This document shows positions 26,001 to 35,110 of a stretch of 64,000 nt of DNA, in pieces. How positions within the stretch are numbered: position 1 is the stretch's first letter; every line of letters starts with the position of its first letter. The DNA comes from Bordetella parapertussis. GTDB taxonomy: Bacteria; Bacteroidota; Bacteroidia; Chitinophagales; Chitinophagaceae. A model generated the notes under the pieces. It was given only the letters and a program-made list of their open reading frames with translations, did no database searches and was not told the DNA's origin. The DNA lies in assembly GCA_943331005.2 (NCBI GenBank), contig CALQJX020000015.1, forward strand, positions 36,081 through 100,080, read 5' to 3'. The position numbers and the translations under genes were made by a program.

Positions 26001-27149
26001 ATGCAGCTACCTCAGAAACATTCGGCCACAGGCACTACCATATTTACAGTTATGAGCGCATTGGCACAGCAGCACAATGCTATCAATCTGTCTCAGGGTT
26101 TTCCAGATTTTCATATAGATGAGCGCCTGTCTCAGGCACTGGGCAGTGCGGCTGCGCAGGGCTTCAATCAGTATGCACCCATGGCGGGGCTGCCCCAGCT
26201 GCGACAGGAAATTGCTGCCAGCTTCAAAAGAAGATATCATGTAGACATTGATGCCGATACCGAGGTTACCGTAACGCCCGGTGCTACCTATGCCATCTAT
26301 ACCGCATTTACGGCTATCCTCTCGCCCGGCGATGAGGTAGTGGTACTGGAACCTGCCTACGACAGCTATATCCCCAATATAGAGATGAATGGTGCTAAGG
26401 CTGTCATAGTGCCGTTGGCTACCCCGGGTTTTGAGGTAGACTGGCAGCGGGTGAAGGACGCAATAACGCCACGCACCAGGGCTATCATCATCAACACGCC
26501 CCACAACCCTACAGGGGCCATATGGGGCAAAGAAGACTGGCAGCAGCTGGCAGATCTGGTTCGAGGTACAGAGATATTTATACTTTCGGACGAGGTGTAT
26601 GAGCAACTGGTCTTTGACGGTGAAAGACACTACAGTGTATTGGAAAATGAGGAACTGAGGGAGCGTAGCTTTGCGCTGTATTCTTTCGGCAAGGTATACA
26701 ACAATACAGGCTGGAAGATGGGCTATTGCATTGCTCCTCCTGCCCTTACACAGGCTTTCAGGCGCATTCACCAGTTTCTGTGTTTCACGGTCAATACGCC
26801 TGCACAGTATGCATTGGCGCAGCACCTGGCAAATGAGAGCGAACCTATTCACTTGCTCATGCAGCGCAAGCGCGACCACTTTCTGAAGTTGATAGCAGAT
26901 ACGCCCTTTACTATTCACTCCCCTGCAAAGGGTAGTTATTTTCAGGTAGCTGGTTATGAGCGCATCAGCGATATGCCCGACCGGGAATTTGCAGAATGGC
27001 TCACCCGCGAATATGGTGTGGCTACCATTCCGGTAAGCGCATTCTACAGCAATGGCAAGGACGATAAACTGATCCGTTTCTGTTTTGCCAAAAAAGAAGA
27101 AACGCTGAATGATGCGGTGGCCCGTCTCAGAGGACTTTCTGCCAGATAA
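26001..27149 (+). CDS. PLP-dependent aminotransferase class I/II, methionine aminotransferase-like
   Basis: 382 residues from the ATG at 26001; the open frame from 25959 adds a hydrophobic stretch unlike the family. The N-terminus HSATGTTIFTVMSALAQQH and INLSQGFPDF are typical of the YbdL/kynurenine aminotransferase group. Also visible are the PLP-binding Asp/Tyr in FILSDEVYEQLVFDG, the Schiff-base Lys in YSFGKVYNNTGWKMGY, and the Arg near the end in IRFCFAKKEE. It likely transaminates methionine and aromatic amino acids. Assignment to the methionine type is by sequence resemblance. Confidence 0.85.
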   Translation: MQLPQKHSATGTTIFTVMSALAQQHNAINLSQGFPDFHIDERLSQALGSAAAQGFNQYAPMAGLPQLRQEIAASFKRRYHVDIDADTEVTVTPGATYAIYTAFTAILSPGDEVVVLEPAYDSYIPNIEMNGAKAVIVPLATPGFEVDWQRVKDAITPRTRAIIINTPHNPTGAIWGKEDWQQLADLVRGTEIFILSDEVYEQLVFDGERHYSVLENEELRERSFALYSFGKVYNNTGWKMGYCIAPPALTQAFRRIHQFLCFTVNTPAQYALAQHLANESEPIHLLMQRKRDHFLKLIADTPFTIHSPAKGSYFQVAGYERISDMPDREFAEWLTREYGVATIPVSAFYSNGKDDKLIRFCFAKKEETLNDAVARLRGLSAR

Positions 27150-27170
27150 TATTCAAGCAGGCATAGATAT

Positions 27171-27210
27171 AAATGAAGAGCCCCATGCAGCTGCATGGGG
27201 CTCTTCATTT
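27171..27210. terminator. 40-nt perfect palindromic terminator
   Basis: A full 20-bp arm (AAATGAAGAGCCCCATGCAG) mirrored exactly with no spacer. It separates the converging aminotransferase gene and DUF3857 gene and serves both directions. Confidence 0.88.
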
Positions 27211-27225
27211 ATAAGGTAGTTAAGT

Positions 27226-29295
27226 TTACTTTTTGGTAAGGATCAGTGCCACGTTATTGAAGTCGGCCGCAGTGTTCCATACTTTACGGAAGCGGTCATA
27301 CTCTATAAGCGGGAAGTGCAGCTGATTGTAAGATTCATCAACATTGATGACCAGTTTATCGCCATTCTTGTTGTCCTTTATCAGTTTAGCATCAGCACTG
27401 AAGTTGATCACCTGTTCCAGTTCGCCGTTCAGATAGTCTGCATTCATGTTAGCAGCTTCAGGGTTCAGTATCTTGTATCCTTTAGGGATGTTGATGGTAA
27501 TGGTGCGGTGCGATGAGTGCGGGTACAGCAGATCTACCGGAGTCTGCCTTGGCCTGCTGTCATCATACATGTTCTCCTGAGGACCAATGAGGGCACCTAC
27601 TTTCACCAGATACCTGTTGCCAGCCTTGTTCACCAGATTAGAGAGGGTGGCAGATGCAGTAAGCGTAAGTGGCTTGTTGGTATAATAGCTGCTTACACTT
27701 TCGTTGCTGAAATCGAAATAGCTGATCTCTGAAGGATTAGCAGTAAGCTGTAACAGGTTATTTACATACTTCTTCATATTCTCGGGACGCACAAAAGGAA
27801 GTGCGGTCCTGATACCTGCTGAAGAATAGCCGGTCCATTCGTGAGATACATCGACCTTTGTATCCATTTCTTTAGTGAAAGAAACCGTAGAGCTGATGCT
27901 GTGCGAATTTTCTTTTACTGAAAGTGGCGTGATGTTGCGCACCTTGTATACAGTGCCGGTCACTTCGCCGTTCTGTGGTATGGTGCAGAATATACCCTTG
28001 CTGCCTGCAAGTACCTGTGGTACCACAGGGAAGCGCAGATACTTTTCTGTAGGGCTCAGGAATTTTTTCTGGCCTGGTATGTATATCACTGTATAGTTAA
28101 GACCTCTCCAGCTTTCAAAACCAGGGTTCATATTGAACTCTGTACGGTTCCATGCCCAGCCAATTTCGTGGCGTATACCAGCCTGAGTAAGGCAGGCAGC
28201 AAACAGCCTTATATAACCTTTGTAGCTTGCTGCTTTCTTAGAGATAATAGTATCCAGCACATCCCTGCTGTCGTCATACCCCACTGCGTATATAGACATA
28301 GAACGTTTTTCTTTCAGTGCACTTACTTCTTTACGCTCTTCGAAATCTACGAACGGATAAAGTGTAACGTGCTTTTTGATACCGTCTTCTATCTTCCTTA
28401 TGTTCTGCTGCTCGTCACCATTGGGGCGAACACCAAGTTCAGACAGGAAGCGGTTTACTGCAGCTTTCTCTTTTACAGAGAACCTGTAGTTCTCGTCATA
28501 GATCTTGCGGCCCAGATTGTTGTAGGTATTCAGTTTTATCTTCTCCTGATTTTCGTTCAGGAAATAGCTCACCCTGTAGTCGAGCGCCATATTGTGCAGA
28601 TCGTAGAAGCTATATTTCTCAGGCAGCATAGCAGGGATATCGTCTATCTCTACTTTGTAGCACAGGCGGTTGTTGTTCATTTCCGCTGTCAGCTTCGGGA
28701 AACCGTTCAGACTTTTGGTCTCTACCACCATGTTCTTGCGGAAAGACATCATGAAACGGGTCTTGAGGACCGGTATATCTTCCTGTACAGTTATCTTGCC
28801 GAAGTTGTCGTTAGGGTTTATCTCTTTTACCAGATATTCCACTTCAGAATTCTTCTCAATGCCTTCCAGGTTCATGTACAGCACATAGTTGCCGTTATCG
28901 TCATAGCCATAGAAGAGCCTGTCTTTATCGAAGTTCTGCACCTTGCCGCTAGGCGATATGGTACGGGCTTTGAAAGTAGGTACCTTGGTTCCTCTGTTCA
29001 GATGGATCGGAATAGTATTGTACTCGTATATGCCACGGTCATCAAGCAGTTTGATGATAGCATGGTGAGTAGAGTGCTTCACTATATAACCGCCTTCAAC
29101 CCTATAGTCTATACTGATGTCGTTGAGCAGCATTACAGCGGGCTGTGATGCATGCTCCGGCGGCACCGGATGAGCCATTGGCGTATCGGCCCATTCTACC
29201 CATTTGGGGTGCTGTGTGAGATATAATTTCTTCTGTGCAGAAACGTTGAGCGCTACTACAGAGAGTAAAGTAAAAAATACCGAACTTTTTTTCAT
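27226..29295 (-). CDS. DUF3857 protein with a degenerate transglutaminase domain
   Basis: 689 residues. Signal peptide MKKSSVFFTLLSVVALNVSA. The DUF3857 region spans roughly residues 50-230, followed by a transglutaminase-fold region at about 300-420 and a C-terminal beta-rich part. Aligned by eye with the neighbour at 29305, the catalytic Cys (GDCKD) becomes Tyr358 in AASYKGYIRLFAA. The His position falls in the WRGLNYTVIYI stretch without a His, and the Asp becomes Ser414 in KKFLSPTEK. The enzyme is therefore probably inactive. It lies 9 bp after its paralogue and is likely in the same operon. The role is unknown; a binding partner or scaffold is an inference. Confidence 0.75.
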   Translation of the reverse strand: MKKSSVFFTLLSVVALNVSAQKKLYLTQHPKWVEWADTPMAHPVPPEHASQPAVMLLNDISIDYRVEGGYIVKHSTHHAIIKLLDDRGIYEYNTIPIHLNRGTKVPTFKARTISPSGKVQNFDKDRLFYGYDDNGNYVLYMNLEGIEKNSEVEYLVKEINPNDNFGKITVQEDIPVLKTRFMMSFRKNMVVETKSLNGFPKLTAEMNNNRLCYKVEIDDIPAMLPEKYSFYDLHNMALDYRVSYFLNENQEKIKLNTYNNLGRKIYDENYRFSVKEKAAVNRFLSELGVRPNGDEQQNIRKIEDGIKKHVTLYPFVDFEERKEVSALKEKRSMSIYAVGYDDSRDVLDTIISKKAASYKGYIRLFAACLTQAGIRHEIGWAWNRTEFNMNPGFESWRGLNYTVIYIPGQKKFLSPTEKYLRFPVVPQVLAGSKGIFCTIPQNGEVTGTVYKVRNITPLSVKENSHSISSTVSFTKEMDTKVDVSHEWTGYSSAGIRTALPFVRPENMKKYVNNLLQLTANPSEISYFDFSNESVSSYYTNKPLTLTASATLSNLVNKAGNRYLVKVGALIGPQENMYDDSRPRQTPVDLLYPHSSHRTITINIPKGYKILNPEAANMNADYLNGELEQVINFSADAKLIKDNKNGDKLVINVDESYNQLHFPLIEYDRFRKVWNTAADFNNVALILTKK

Positions 29296-29304
29296 ATTGC
29301 CCTA

Positions 29305-31260
29305 TTATTTGGCTGTTAGCACTACAGTTTCTTTGTATTGTTTTTTCAGATCGTCAACCAGTTTGTTGTGTTCTTTGAACTGGTCGGGAGTGATCTTCAT
29401 GGTGTGAACCACTATCTCCTTGGTCAGCACCACAGTATTACTGTTCTTGCCGGCCTGGTATGAGATAGAATAGTTCCACAATCCGTTCACGCCACCTTTA
29501 GCTGCTTTGGGCAGAGAAGTAACTCTGTAGCCCTTTGGTATGTTGAGTGTAACAGTTTCTCTAACGGTCTTTTTGTAAGGCAGGTAAATAGCAACATTCC
29601 TGTCCTCATCGTTCATACGTGTTTCGGTCATGGTCCTGCTCAGGTTCATGTTCACGAAGTAGTCTTTCTTCACCTGCTGTGCATAACCACCTAGGCTATA
29701 AGTAGCGTTCATACCCACATCTTTGCGGCCGCTGGTGCCTGCATTGATATTGTATTGCTTCACCAGGAACTTGCTGTTGCCTCTTGAAAGCTGGTTGTGT
29801 ACATATTCATCTTTGTCTTCCTTGCGGTTCACCAGTGCCAGTATTTCGCCCATATCCCACGCAGGATACCCGCTCAGCGTTCTGCTGATGCTACCTGTAA
29901 CGTCGCTGAAGGAAAGGTTCATGACCGTATTGTCGTTGATCACATTGGCAGAAGCAGGTGCTTCAGGGATGGTAACGATCTTGTGGGTCTTTTCATTCAT
30001 CATGATGAATGCTTCCTTGCCCTGTATGTCTGATCTGTTTGCGCCCAGTGGCTGCACATGCGTGGTGCCATCAAGGAATACCCATTCACCGTCCAGCTTC
30101 ACAGCGCAGATCATGTGGTCATAGAGATATTCAGACTGCAGCTCTTCGTGTGTGTATGGTTTTTCGTCGGTGCCTATAGCTACGAAGTAAGAAGGGATAC
30201 CTGCTTTTTCGCACATAGCCATGAAAACACTACTCATGTCCTTACAGTCGCCAAACATACGCTTGCAAACAGTATCGGCCTGGTGTGGCACCAGTCCCTG
30301 CATCGCATCGTCATAAAGCGCCTTGTAGTGGAAGGTGCCCTGCACCCAATCGTAGATACGCTGTACCTTATCCCTTTCAGAATAGGCGCCACGTGTAAGC
30401 TCTGCGGTCTTTTTGTTCAGGAAGGCATCGTTTTCGAGGTTCAGCCCTTTTACGTACCTGTATTCGAACTTGCCATGTGCTTCAGGCGAGCCTGAAAGAA
30501 CAGAATCTTTCTTAGCACCTGTGAGCCTGTAAGAGATGATGTAGGGGATAACGTGCGGACGATAATACCTTTCTGAAGGCACATTGCTGAAGTTCTTTTC
30601 AGCAGGTACATTCATAGCTGTGAAGGTATAGATGATGTTGCCGTTCTTCTCTGTTACTGTTTTCTTTACCAGGTTGGTATCTGCAGTTTTAACGAGGAAG
30701 CCCATTTTAACGTATTTGGGAGCCGTTACCTCGAAAACCGAGCTGACGGTAGGCAATTCGTTATTGAAGGCGTAATAAGGCAGCATACGCAGTTCATCAT
30801 GTATCATAATGAAGCTGGTCTGTGTGATGGCTTTTTTAGACAGGCCTGTATAGTGCAGACTTGGGTCGCCCAGCTTGTCGGTATTGTGCATCATTTTGTA
30901 ATCGTTCTTTTCTGGTATCAGCGTATTCGTCTCCAGGTTATAAGCCTCAGAGAAGCCTATTCCGTAGACGCCGTTGATCTGCTCATTGCTGAAAGCAGCA
31001 AGCGATTTTTCGCTGATGAACAGTTTTTCCTGAGCTACAGTGCTGGTTGCAGCCAGGCCGCCATCGGCTTCTTTGATCACAAGTTTGTGAGATATCTCTG
31101 TGTAGATGGCGTGTTCGTTCTTGTAACGCGCTGCAATGCTATCGTATTTCTGACGTTTCAGCGACAGCTGTGCATCTGCGCTGCACGAAAGCAATAGTGC
31201 CCCTACAAACAGGTAAACAGCCTTGTACTGCCACTGAATATTTATCCTGGCGTTGCTCAT
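29305..31260 (-). CDS. DUF3857 protein with intact transglutaminase-like domain
   Basis: 651 residues. A signal-peptide-like segment covers residues 13-30, possibly a lipoprotein with Cys in ALLLSCSADAQ. The DUF3857 domain is followed by the transglutaminase core. Cys339 lies in KRMFGDCKDMSSVFMAM, His382 in YLYDHMICAVKL and Asp397 in EWVFLDGTTH, so the full Cys-His-Asp triad is present. In bacteria such domains often act as cysteine proteases or amide-modifying enzymes in the periplasm rather than as cross-linkers. The downstream paralogue at 27226 lacks the triad. The substrate is unknown. Confidence 0.8.
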   Translation of the reverse strand: MSNARINIQWQYKAVYLFVGALLLSCSADAQLSLKRQKYDSIAARYKNEHAIYTEISHKLVIKEADGGLAATSTVAQEKLFISEKSLAAFSNEQINGVYGIGFSEAYNLETNTLIPEKNDYKMMHNTDKLGDPSLHYTGLSKKAITQTSFIMIHDELRMLPYYAFNNELPTVSSVFEVTAPKYVKMGFLVKTADTNLVKKTVTEKNGNIIYTFTAMNVPAEKNFSNVPSERYYRPHVIPYIISYRLTGAKKDSVLSGSPEAHGKFEYRYVKGLNLENDAFLNKKTAELTRGAYSERDKVQRIYDWVQGTFHYKALYDDAMQGLVPHQADTVCKRMFGDCKDMSSVFMAMCEKAGIPSYFVAIGTDEKPYTHEELQSEYLYDHMICAVKLDGEWVFLDGTTHVQPLGANRSDIQGKEAFIMMNEKTHKIVTIPEAPASANVINDNTVMNLSFSDVTGSISRTLSGYPAWDMGEILALVNRKEDKDEYVHNQLSRGNSKFLVKQYNINAGTSGRKDVGMNATYSLGGYAQQVKKDYFVNMNLSRTMTETRMNDEDRNVAIYLPYKKTVRETVTLNIPKGYRVTSLPKAAKGGVNGLWNYSISYQAGKNSNTVVLTKEIVVHTMKITPDQFKEHNKLVDDLKKQYKETVVLTAK

Positions 31261-31440
31261 TTTTGTATAGTATTAATTCTTAAAAAAGTTCCTGCTACTA
31301 AACAGGGGTATAAATATAATGATAAAAATGCTGTACTGTCAAGTAAAATGCAGAAAAATAAAGGGTTTAGCGCAAGCCGGCCGGCCGGTTTTCGGGTCTT
31401 TTTCTGCCATTATGTGTAAGTGCCTGCAACAGATAGCATA

Positions 31441-31474
31441 AAAAAGGCCCGCAACATGTGTTGCGGGCCTTTTT
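31441..31474 (-). terminator. Intrinsic terminator at the end of the rplM-rpsI-rpsB-tsf operon
   Basis: A 16-bp perfect stem AAAAAGGCCCGCAACA with a 2-nt loop. The arms end in A and T runs, giving a T-tract on the minus strand, 22 bp past the tsf stop. Confidence 0.88.
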
Positions 31475-31495
31475 GCGGATACTTAAACCCGGATA

Positions 31496-32338
31496 TTATG
31501 CACCTACAGCTATACGCTTGAAAGACACAACGGTAAGACCGTTGCTTACGCTTTTCAGGTAGTCACCTACTGTTTTGCTGTTGTCTTTTACGAATGCCTG
31601 TGGCAACAATGTGTTGTCTTTGAAGAATTTGCTCATTTTGCCTGCAGCAATTTTCTCAGCCATATCAGCTGGTTTGCCTTCTGCAACGATCTGTTCTACT
31701 GCGATAGCTTTCTCACGTTCTACTATTTCAGCAGAAACGTTATCAGCATCAACAGCCAGTGGGTTCATTGCGGCGATCTGCATTGCTACGTCCCTGCCTG
31801 CAGTGATGATACCTTCGTTAGCAGCCTGGTTCATACCAACCAGTACACCGATACGGTAGCCTGAGTGGATGTAAGGAACCACAGCGTCAGCAGAGATCTG
31901 CTCGAAGCGTGATACGTCTATTTTCTCACCTATTTTAGCAACCATTTCCAGCAGTTTTTCGCCGATAGTAGCACCGCCCATAGAGGCAGCTTTCAGATCG
32001 TCGATAGTAGTTACTTTGCTGGCAAGTGCCACTTCAGCAACCTGCTGTGCGAATTCGATAAAGTCAGCGTTTTTTGCAACGAAGTCAGTTTCTGAGGTCA
32101 GGTTCAGCACAATGCCGTAAGTGTTGTCGGCATTAGCTTTAGCTATCACAACGCCTTCTTTAGCATCGCGATCGCTGCGGTTTGCAGCTACTTTCTGTCC
32201 TTTTTTGCGGAGATAGTCAATAGCAGCTTCGAAGTCGCCATTGCTTTCTATAAGCGCTTTGCGGCAGTCCATCATTCCTGCTCCTGTCTGCTGACGCAGT
32301 TTGTTTACTTCTGCTGCAGATATTGTTACTGTGCTCAT
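31496..32338 (-). CDS. tsf: Elongation factor Ts
   Basis: 280 residues. The N-terminal UBA-like domain contains VNKLRQQTGAGMMDCRKAL, and DFEAAIDYLRKKGQKVAANR follows. NLTSETDFVAKNADF is the TDFVA nucleotide-exchange motif contacting EF-Tu. EF-Ts releases GDP from EF-Tu during translation. It follows rpsB, the usual order, with a hairpin between the genes. Confidence 0.96.
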   Translation of the reverse strand: MSTVTISAAEVNKLRQQTGAGMMDCRKALIESNGDFEAAIDYLRKKGQKVAANRSDRDAKEGVVIAKANADNTYGIVLNLTSETDFVAKNADFIEFAQQVAEVALASKVTTIDDLKAASMGGATIGEKLLEMVAKIGEKIDVSRFEQISADAVVPYIHSGYRIGVLVGMNQAANEGIITAGRDVAMQIAAMNPLAVDADNVSAEIVEREKAIAVEQIVAEGKPADMAEKIAAGKMSKFFKDNTLLPQAFVKDNSKTVGDYLKSVSNGLTVVSFKRIAVGA

Positions 32339-32394
32339 TGTATCGTAATTTTTATAGTTATTATTTGAATTGAGGGTGCAAAGGTCGTATTTTA

Positions 32395-32426
32395 TTATTA
32401 AAGCCCCAAATAAGGGGCTTTAATAA
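32395..32426 (-). terminator. Hairpin between rpsB and tsf
   Basis: TTATTAAAGCCCC arms with a 6-nt loop in the 129-bp gap. It could partially terminate or stabilise the rpsB 3' end, setting a lower tsf level. The exact effect is unknown. Confidence 0.6.
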
Positions 32427-32467
32427 TGTATGTTGTGTTGTTAAATTACCATTATGCATGGGGAAGA

Positions 32468-33451
32468 TTACCTTCCACCGCCTGGACGGGCACCTGCGCC
32501 ACCCGGGCGACCTGGTCCACCTGGGCGGCCACTGCCACCGCCTGGTCCACGGCCCGGACCACCTGGTCCACGACCTGCACCACCCGGACGGCCTGCGCCA
32601 CCACCGGCACCGGCACCTGCGCCAGCGCCTGCACTGCGACCACGGCCACGGCCACCACCACGGCGACCGCCTTCACCATCTTCTTCGTTCATTTCCAGAC
32701 CACGACCTTTGCTATCTGTTTCTTCTTCGCCGTTTTCGTCATCAGACTCTTTAACCAGCGCACGCTCCTGAAGACCTTCCAGGATAGCAGCCGTAAGATA
32801 CTGAGTGATGATAGCGATAGATTTTGTAGCATCATCGTTCGCTGGTATAGCGAAGTCTACTTTAGTAGGATCGCTGTTGGTATCAACCATAGCGAAAGTA
32901 GTGATACCGAGGCGTTTAGCTTCAGCAAGAGCAATGTGCTCATGGCTGATATCCACCATGAAAAGAGCTGCCGGTACACGACCCATCTGGGAGATACCAC
33001 CAAGTACTTTTTCCATTTTTTCTTTGCTGCGGGTAAGGGTCAGACGCTCTTTTTTAGTAACGCTGTCCAGTGTACCGTCATTCAGCATTTTTTCGATGCT
33101 CAACATCTTCTTCACGCTCTTGCGGATAGTGCTGAAGTTGGTAAGCATACCACCCAACCAACGTTCTGTAACGTATGGCATGTTGGCGCGGGCTGCAGCT
33201 TCTGCTACTATTTCCTTAGCCTGTTTCTTAGTGGCAACGAACATTATTTTCTTACCGCTTTTTGCGATCGATTTGAGCGCAGCAGCAGCTTCGTCCAGTC
33301 CGTCAATAGTTTTATTGAGGTCTATGATGTGGATACCATTCTTTTCAGCAAAGATGTATGGGAGCATCTTTGGGTTCCATTTTTTCTTCAGGTGGCCGAA
33401 GTGTACCCCAGCTTCAAGGAGTTGCTGGTGCAATGTTTTATTATCTTCCAT
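32468..33451 (-). CDS. rpsB: 30S ribosomal protein S2 with a 74-residue Gly/Arg/Pro-rich tail
   Basis: 327 residues from the ATG at 33451. The frame extends to 33526, but S2 proteins begin near [19 protein letters not shown]. The core (residues 1-253) is ordinary S2, with [12 protein letters not shown] and [13 protein letters not shown]. It then gains an acidic linker ([12 protein letters not shown]) and a tail of about 74 residues made almost only of Gly, Arg, Pro and Ala ([10 protein letters not shown], then RPGG repeats). The tail is encoded at 32471-32692, a local GC-rich island. S2 is essential for S1 binding and mRNA docking. The tail may bind RNA, which is inference. Confidence 0.93.
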   Translation of the reverse strand: MEDNKTLHQQLLEAGVHFGHLKKKWNPKMLPYIFAEKNGIHIIDLNKTIDGLDEAAAALKSIAKSGKKIMFVATKKQAKEIVAEAAARANMPYVTERWLGGMLTNFSTIRKSVKKMLSIEKMLNDGTLDSVTKKERLTLTRSKEKMEKVLGGISQMGRVPAALFMVDISHEHIALAEAKRLGITTFAMVDTNSDPTKVDFAIPANDDATKSIAIITQYLTAAILEGLQERALVKESDDENGEEETDSKGRGLEMNEEDGEGGRRGGGRGRGRSAGAGAGAGAGGGAGRPGGAGRGPGGPGRGPGGGSGRPGGPGRPGGAGARPGGGR

Positions 33452-33526
33452 TTGAATAATTTCTTGATTGTTAAAAATGTTTTTAATGGTAGAGATGCAA
33501 TGTGCTGCATCCCGACGAGACCCCAA

Positions 33527-33916
33527 TTAACGTTTAGAGAACTGGAAGCTACGACGTGCCTTACGCTTACCGAATTTCTTACGTTCAACAGAACGGCTAT
33601 CGCGCGTCATGAGTCCGTCTTTCTTCAGCAATGGCTTGTATTCGGCGTTCACTTCAACAAGTGCGCGGGCTATACCCATTTTTATTGCTTCAGCCTGACC
33701 TTTCTGGCCACCACCCTGTACATTGATAACAAGGTCGAAAGAAGAAAGAGTATCAGTTACTTTCAGTGGCAGTTCAACCTGATTCTGCAGGTACATGATT
33801 GGGAAGTACGCTTTGTACTCCTTTTCATTTACCGTAATGTTGCCGGTACCTTTATTCAGGTAAACACGGGCTACGGCTTCCTTACGGCGGCCAACGGCGT
33901 TTTTCTGTTTTTCCAT
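33527..33916 (-). CDS. rpsI: 30S ribosomal protein S9
   Basis: 129 residues. The N-terminus NAVGRRKEAVARVYL, the middle QGGGQKGQAEAIKMGIARAL and the basic C-terminus ERKKFGKRKARRSFQFSKR are standard for S9. The last Lys-Arg reaches the decoding site. It lies between rplM and rpsB in the conserved order. Confidence 0.97.
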   Translation of the reverse strand: MEKQKNAVGRRKEAVARVYLNKGTGNITVNEKEYKAYFPIMYLQNQVELPLKVTDTLSSFDLVINVQGGGQKGQAEAIKMGIARALVEVNAEYKPLLKKDGLMTRDSRSVERKKFGKRKARRSFQFSKR

Positions 33917-33980
33917 TTTATTTATTAATGCTTTAAAATGTATTTAATGATTGTTTGTGCCCCTATGAACCGGGTATGAA

Positions 33981-34424
33981 TTAGATAGCCATTGTTTTTG
34001 GAGTCTGCGCCTGATGTGGATGCTCAGCACCTTCATAAACGAACAGCTTCTTGTACATAGCACGACCAAGACGGTTTTTAGGAAGCATACCTTTTACAGC
34101 ACGCTCTATAGCCACATTCGGACGACGGGCAATAAGGTCTTTAGCCATTTCTATTTTCTGGCCACCTGGGTACAATGAATACGTCTGGTATTCTTTCTGA
34201 TCCATTTTGTTGCCGGTAAATACTACTTTCGCTGAGTTGATAACGATCACATAATCGCCACAGTCGAAGTGCGGAGTAAAATACGCCTTGTTCTTGCCAC
34301 GAAGTACTGAAGCGATCTTAGAAGCCATGCGCCCCATTGTCTGATTGGTAGCGTCCACCACGTACCAGTCGCGTTTTACGATAGTTTCGTTGGCCGATTT
34401 TGTTTTAAAACTTAAGTGTCTCAT
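33981..34424 (-). CDS. rplM: 50S ribosomal protein L13
   Basis: 147 residues. WYVVDATNQTMGRMASKIAS at the N-terminus, GDYVIVINSAKVVFTGNK in the middle and GMLPKNRLGRAMYKKLFVY near the end are the L13 signatures. It is the first gene of rplM-rpsI-rpsB-tsf. The 59-nt leader contains a CCCAAT/ATTGGG stem at 34454-34481, which could be a regulatory leader, but I cannot match it to a known class. Confidence 0.97.
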   Translation of the reverse strand: MRHLSFKTKSANETIVKRDWYVVDATNQTMGRMASKIASVLRGKNKAYFTPHFDCGDYVIVINSAKVVFTGNKMDQKEYQTYSLYPGGQKIEMAKDLIARRPNVAIERAVKGMLPKNRLGRAMYKKLFVYEGAEHPHQAQTPKTMAI

Positions 34425-34483
34425 TTCTTTTACTAAATATTAAAAAGTTAAAACCCCCAATGTGGTTTTTTCAATTGGGAGTG

Positions 34484-34514
34484 CAAAGTTACGCACCACT
34501 GTTCATTGTGCCAA
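34484..34514 (-). promoter_or_regulatory. Promoter of the rplM operon: -33 TTG and -7 TAACTTTG
   Basis: On the minus strand TTG (34514-34512) is followed after 20 nt by the exact -7 box TAACTTTG (34491-34484), the textbook Bacteroidota spacing. This is the clearest two-element promoter in the window. Confidence 0.75.
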
Positions 34515-35110
34515 GAAATTCATTAAGTATTTTTACGACACCGTTGCAACTCATTGATTATCAATAAAAATAAGGAAAAAAAATTTACACATCACAATGC
34601 TTCTGTTTGTGTCTGAGCATACAAATTCGCATTCATAGTGTATATATGCTGATTTGTATGGCGCTATTTGGGAGGCGAGCAACTAAAGTAGCATCGTGTT
34701 GCTGCCATCAAACCGGGAGGTCAATAGCGTATATATATGTAGGGCCTTACAAACCGGTTTCCCGAAGATTATCCTATGTATAAATGGTCTCCTTTCACTT
34801 TAGGACTGATCCTATCCGGATGATTTGGTATGCGGTTGTTGAATTCTGGGATCGTTCATACTTCCTGCAGACAAAAGTGACGGGTTGAGGGAAGGCTTTC
34901 GTCCGCTGCGCTAATAATAAATACCTGAGCCATCTTTTATGTACATCTTTGAAAGGGCGCCTTTTTGTTAAGAAAAAACCAACGATTACTTTGATTATTC
35001 GCTTACTTGACATAAATTCACCCCCCAAATGCCATAGTCGTCCCGCTTTCGTGGGCTGATGGGGTATATATTATTGCGACCAAAAGTTTATTTCAGATAA
35101 ATAAAAGAGT
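34515..35110. other. Long intergenic region upstream of the SusC gene
   Basis: Nearly 600 bp, with no credible gene; the small frames here show no signal, domain or composition of coding DNA. It contains an imperfect inverted repeat at 34618-34660 (15-nt arms, 13 matches). Just before the SusC gene is a C-run/G-run pair (CCCCCC near 35022, GGGG near 35061) that may form a leader hairpin. No clear TAnnTTTG box was found for susC. Confidence 0.5.
34618..34660. repeat. Imperfect inverted repeat
   Basis: CATACAAATTCGCAT and ATGCTGATTTGTATG, 15-nt arms with 13 pairs and a 13-nt loop. It could be an operator or a stable RNA hairpin. Confidence 0.55.

Noticed and set aside
26007..26918. A 303-residue minus-strand frame over the aminotransferase gene
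   Set aside because: Lies wholly inside a recognised PLP enzyme; no family resemblance.
28168..29148. A 326-residue plus-strand frame over the DUF3857 gene
   Set aside because: Antisense shadow of a well-supported gene; no domain or signal, and composition is not protein-like.
32426..33928. A 500-residue open frame on the plus strand across rpsB and rpsI
   Set aside because: It is antisense to ribosomal genes with clear family identity. Its Thr/Ala/Trp-rich beginning is only the mirror of the Gly/Arg/Pro tail.
34454..34481. A known ribosomal-protein leader motif before rplM
   Set aside because: Only a 6-bp stem is visible; I could not match it to any named leader class, so it is mentioned only in the rplM entry.
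34795..35028. A 77-residue minus-strand frame in the SusC upstream region
   Set aside because: No domain, promoter box or signal; the interval behaves as non-coding.
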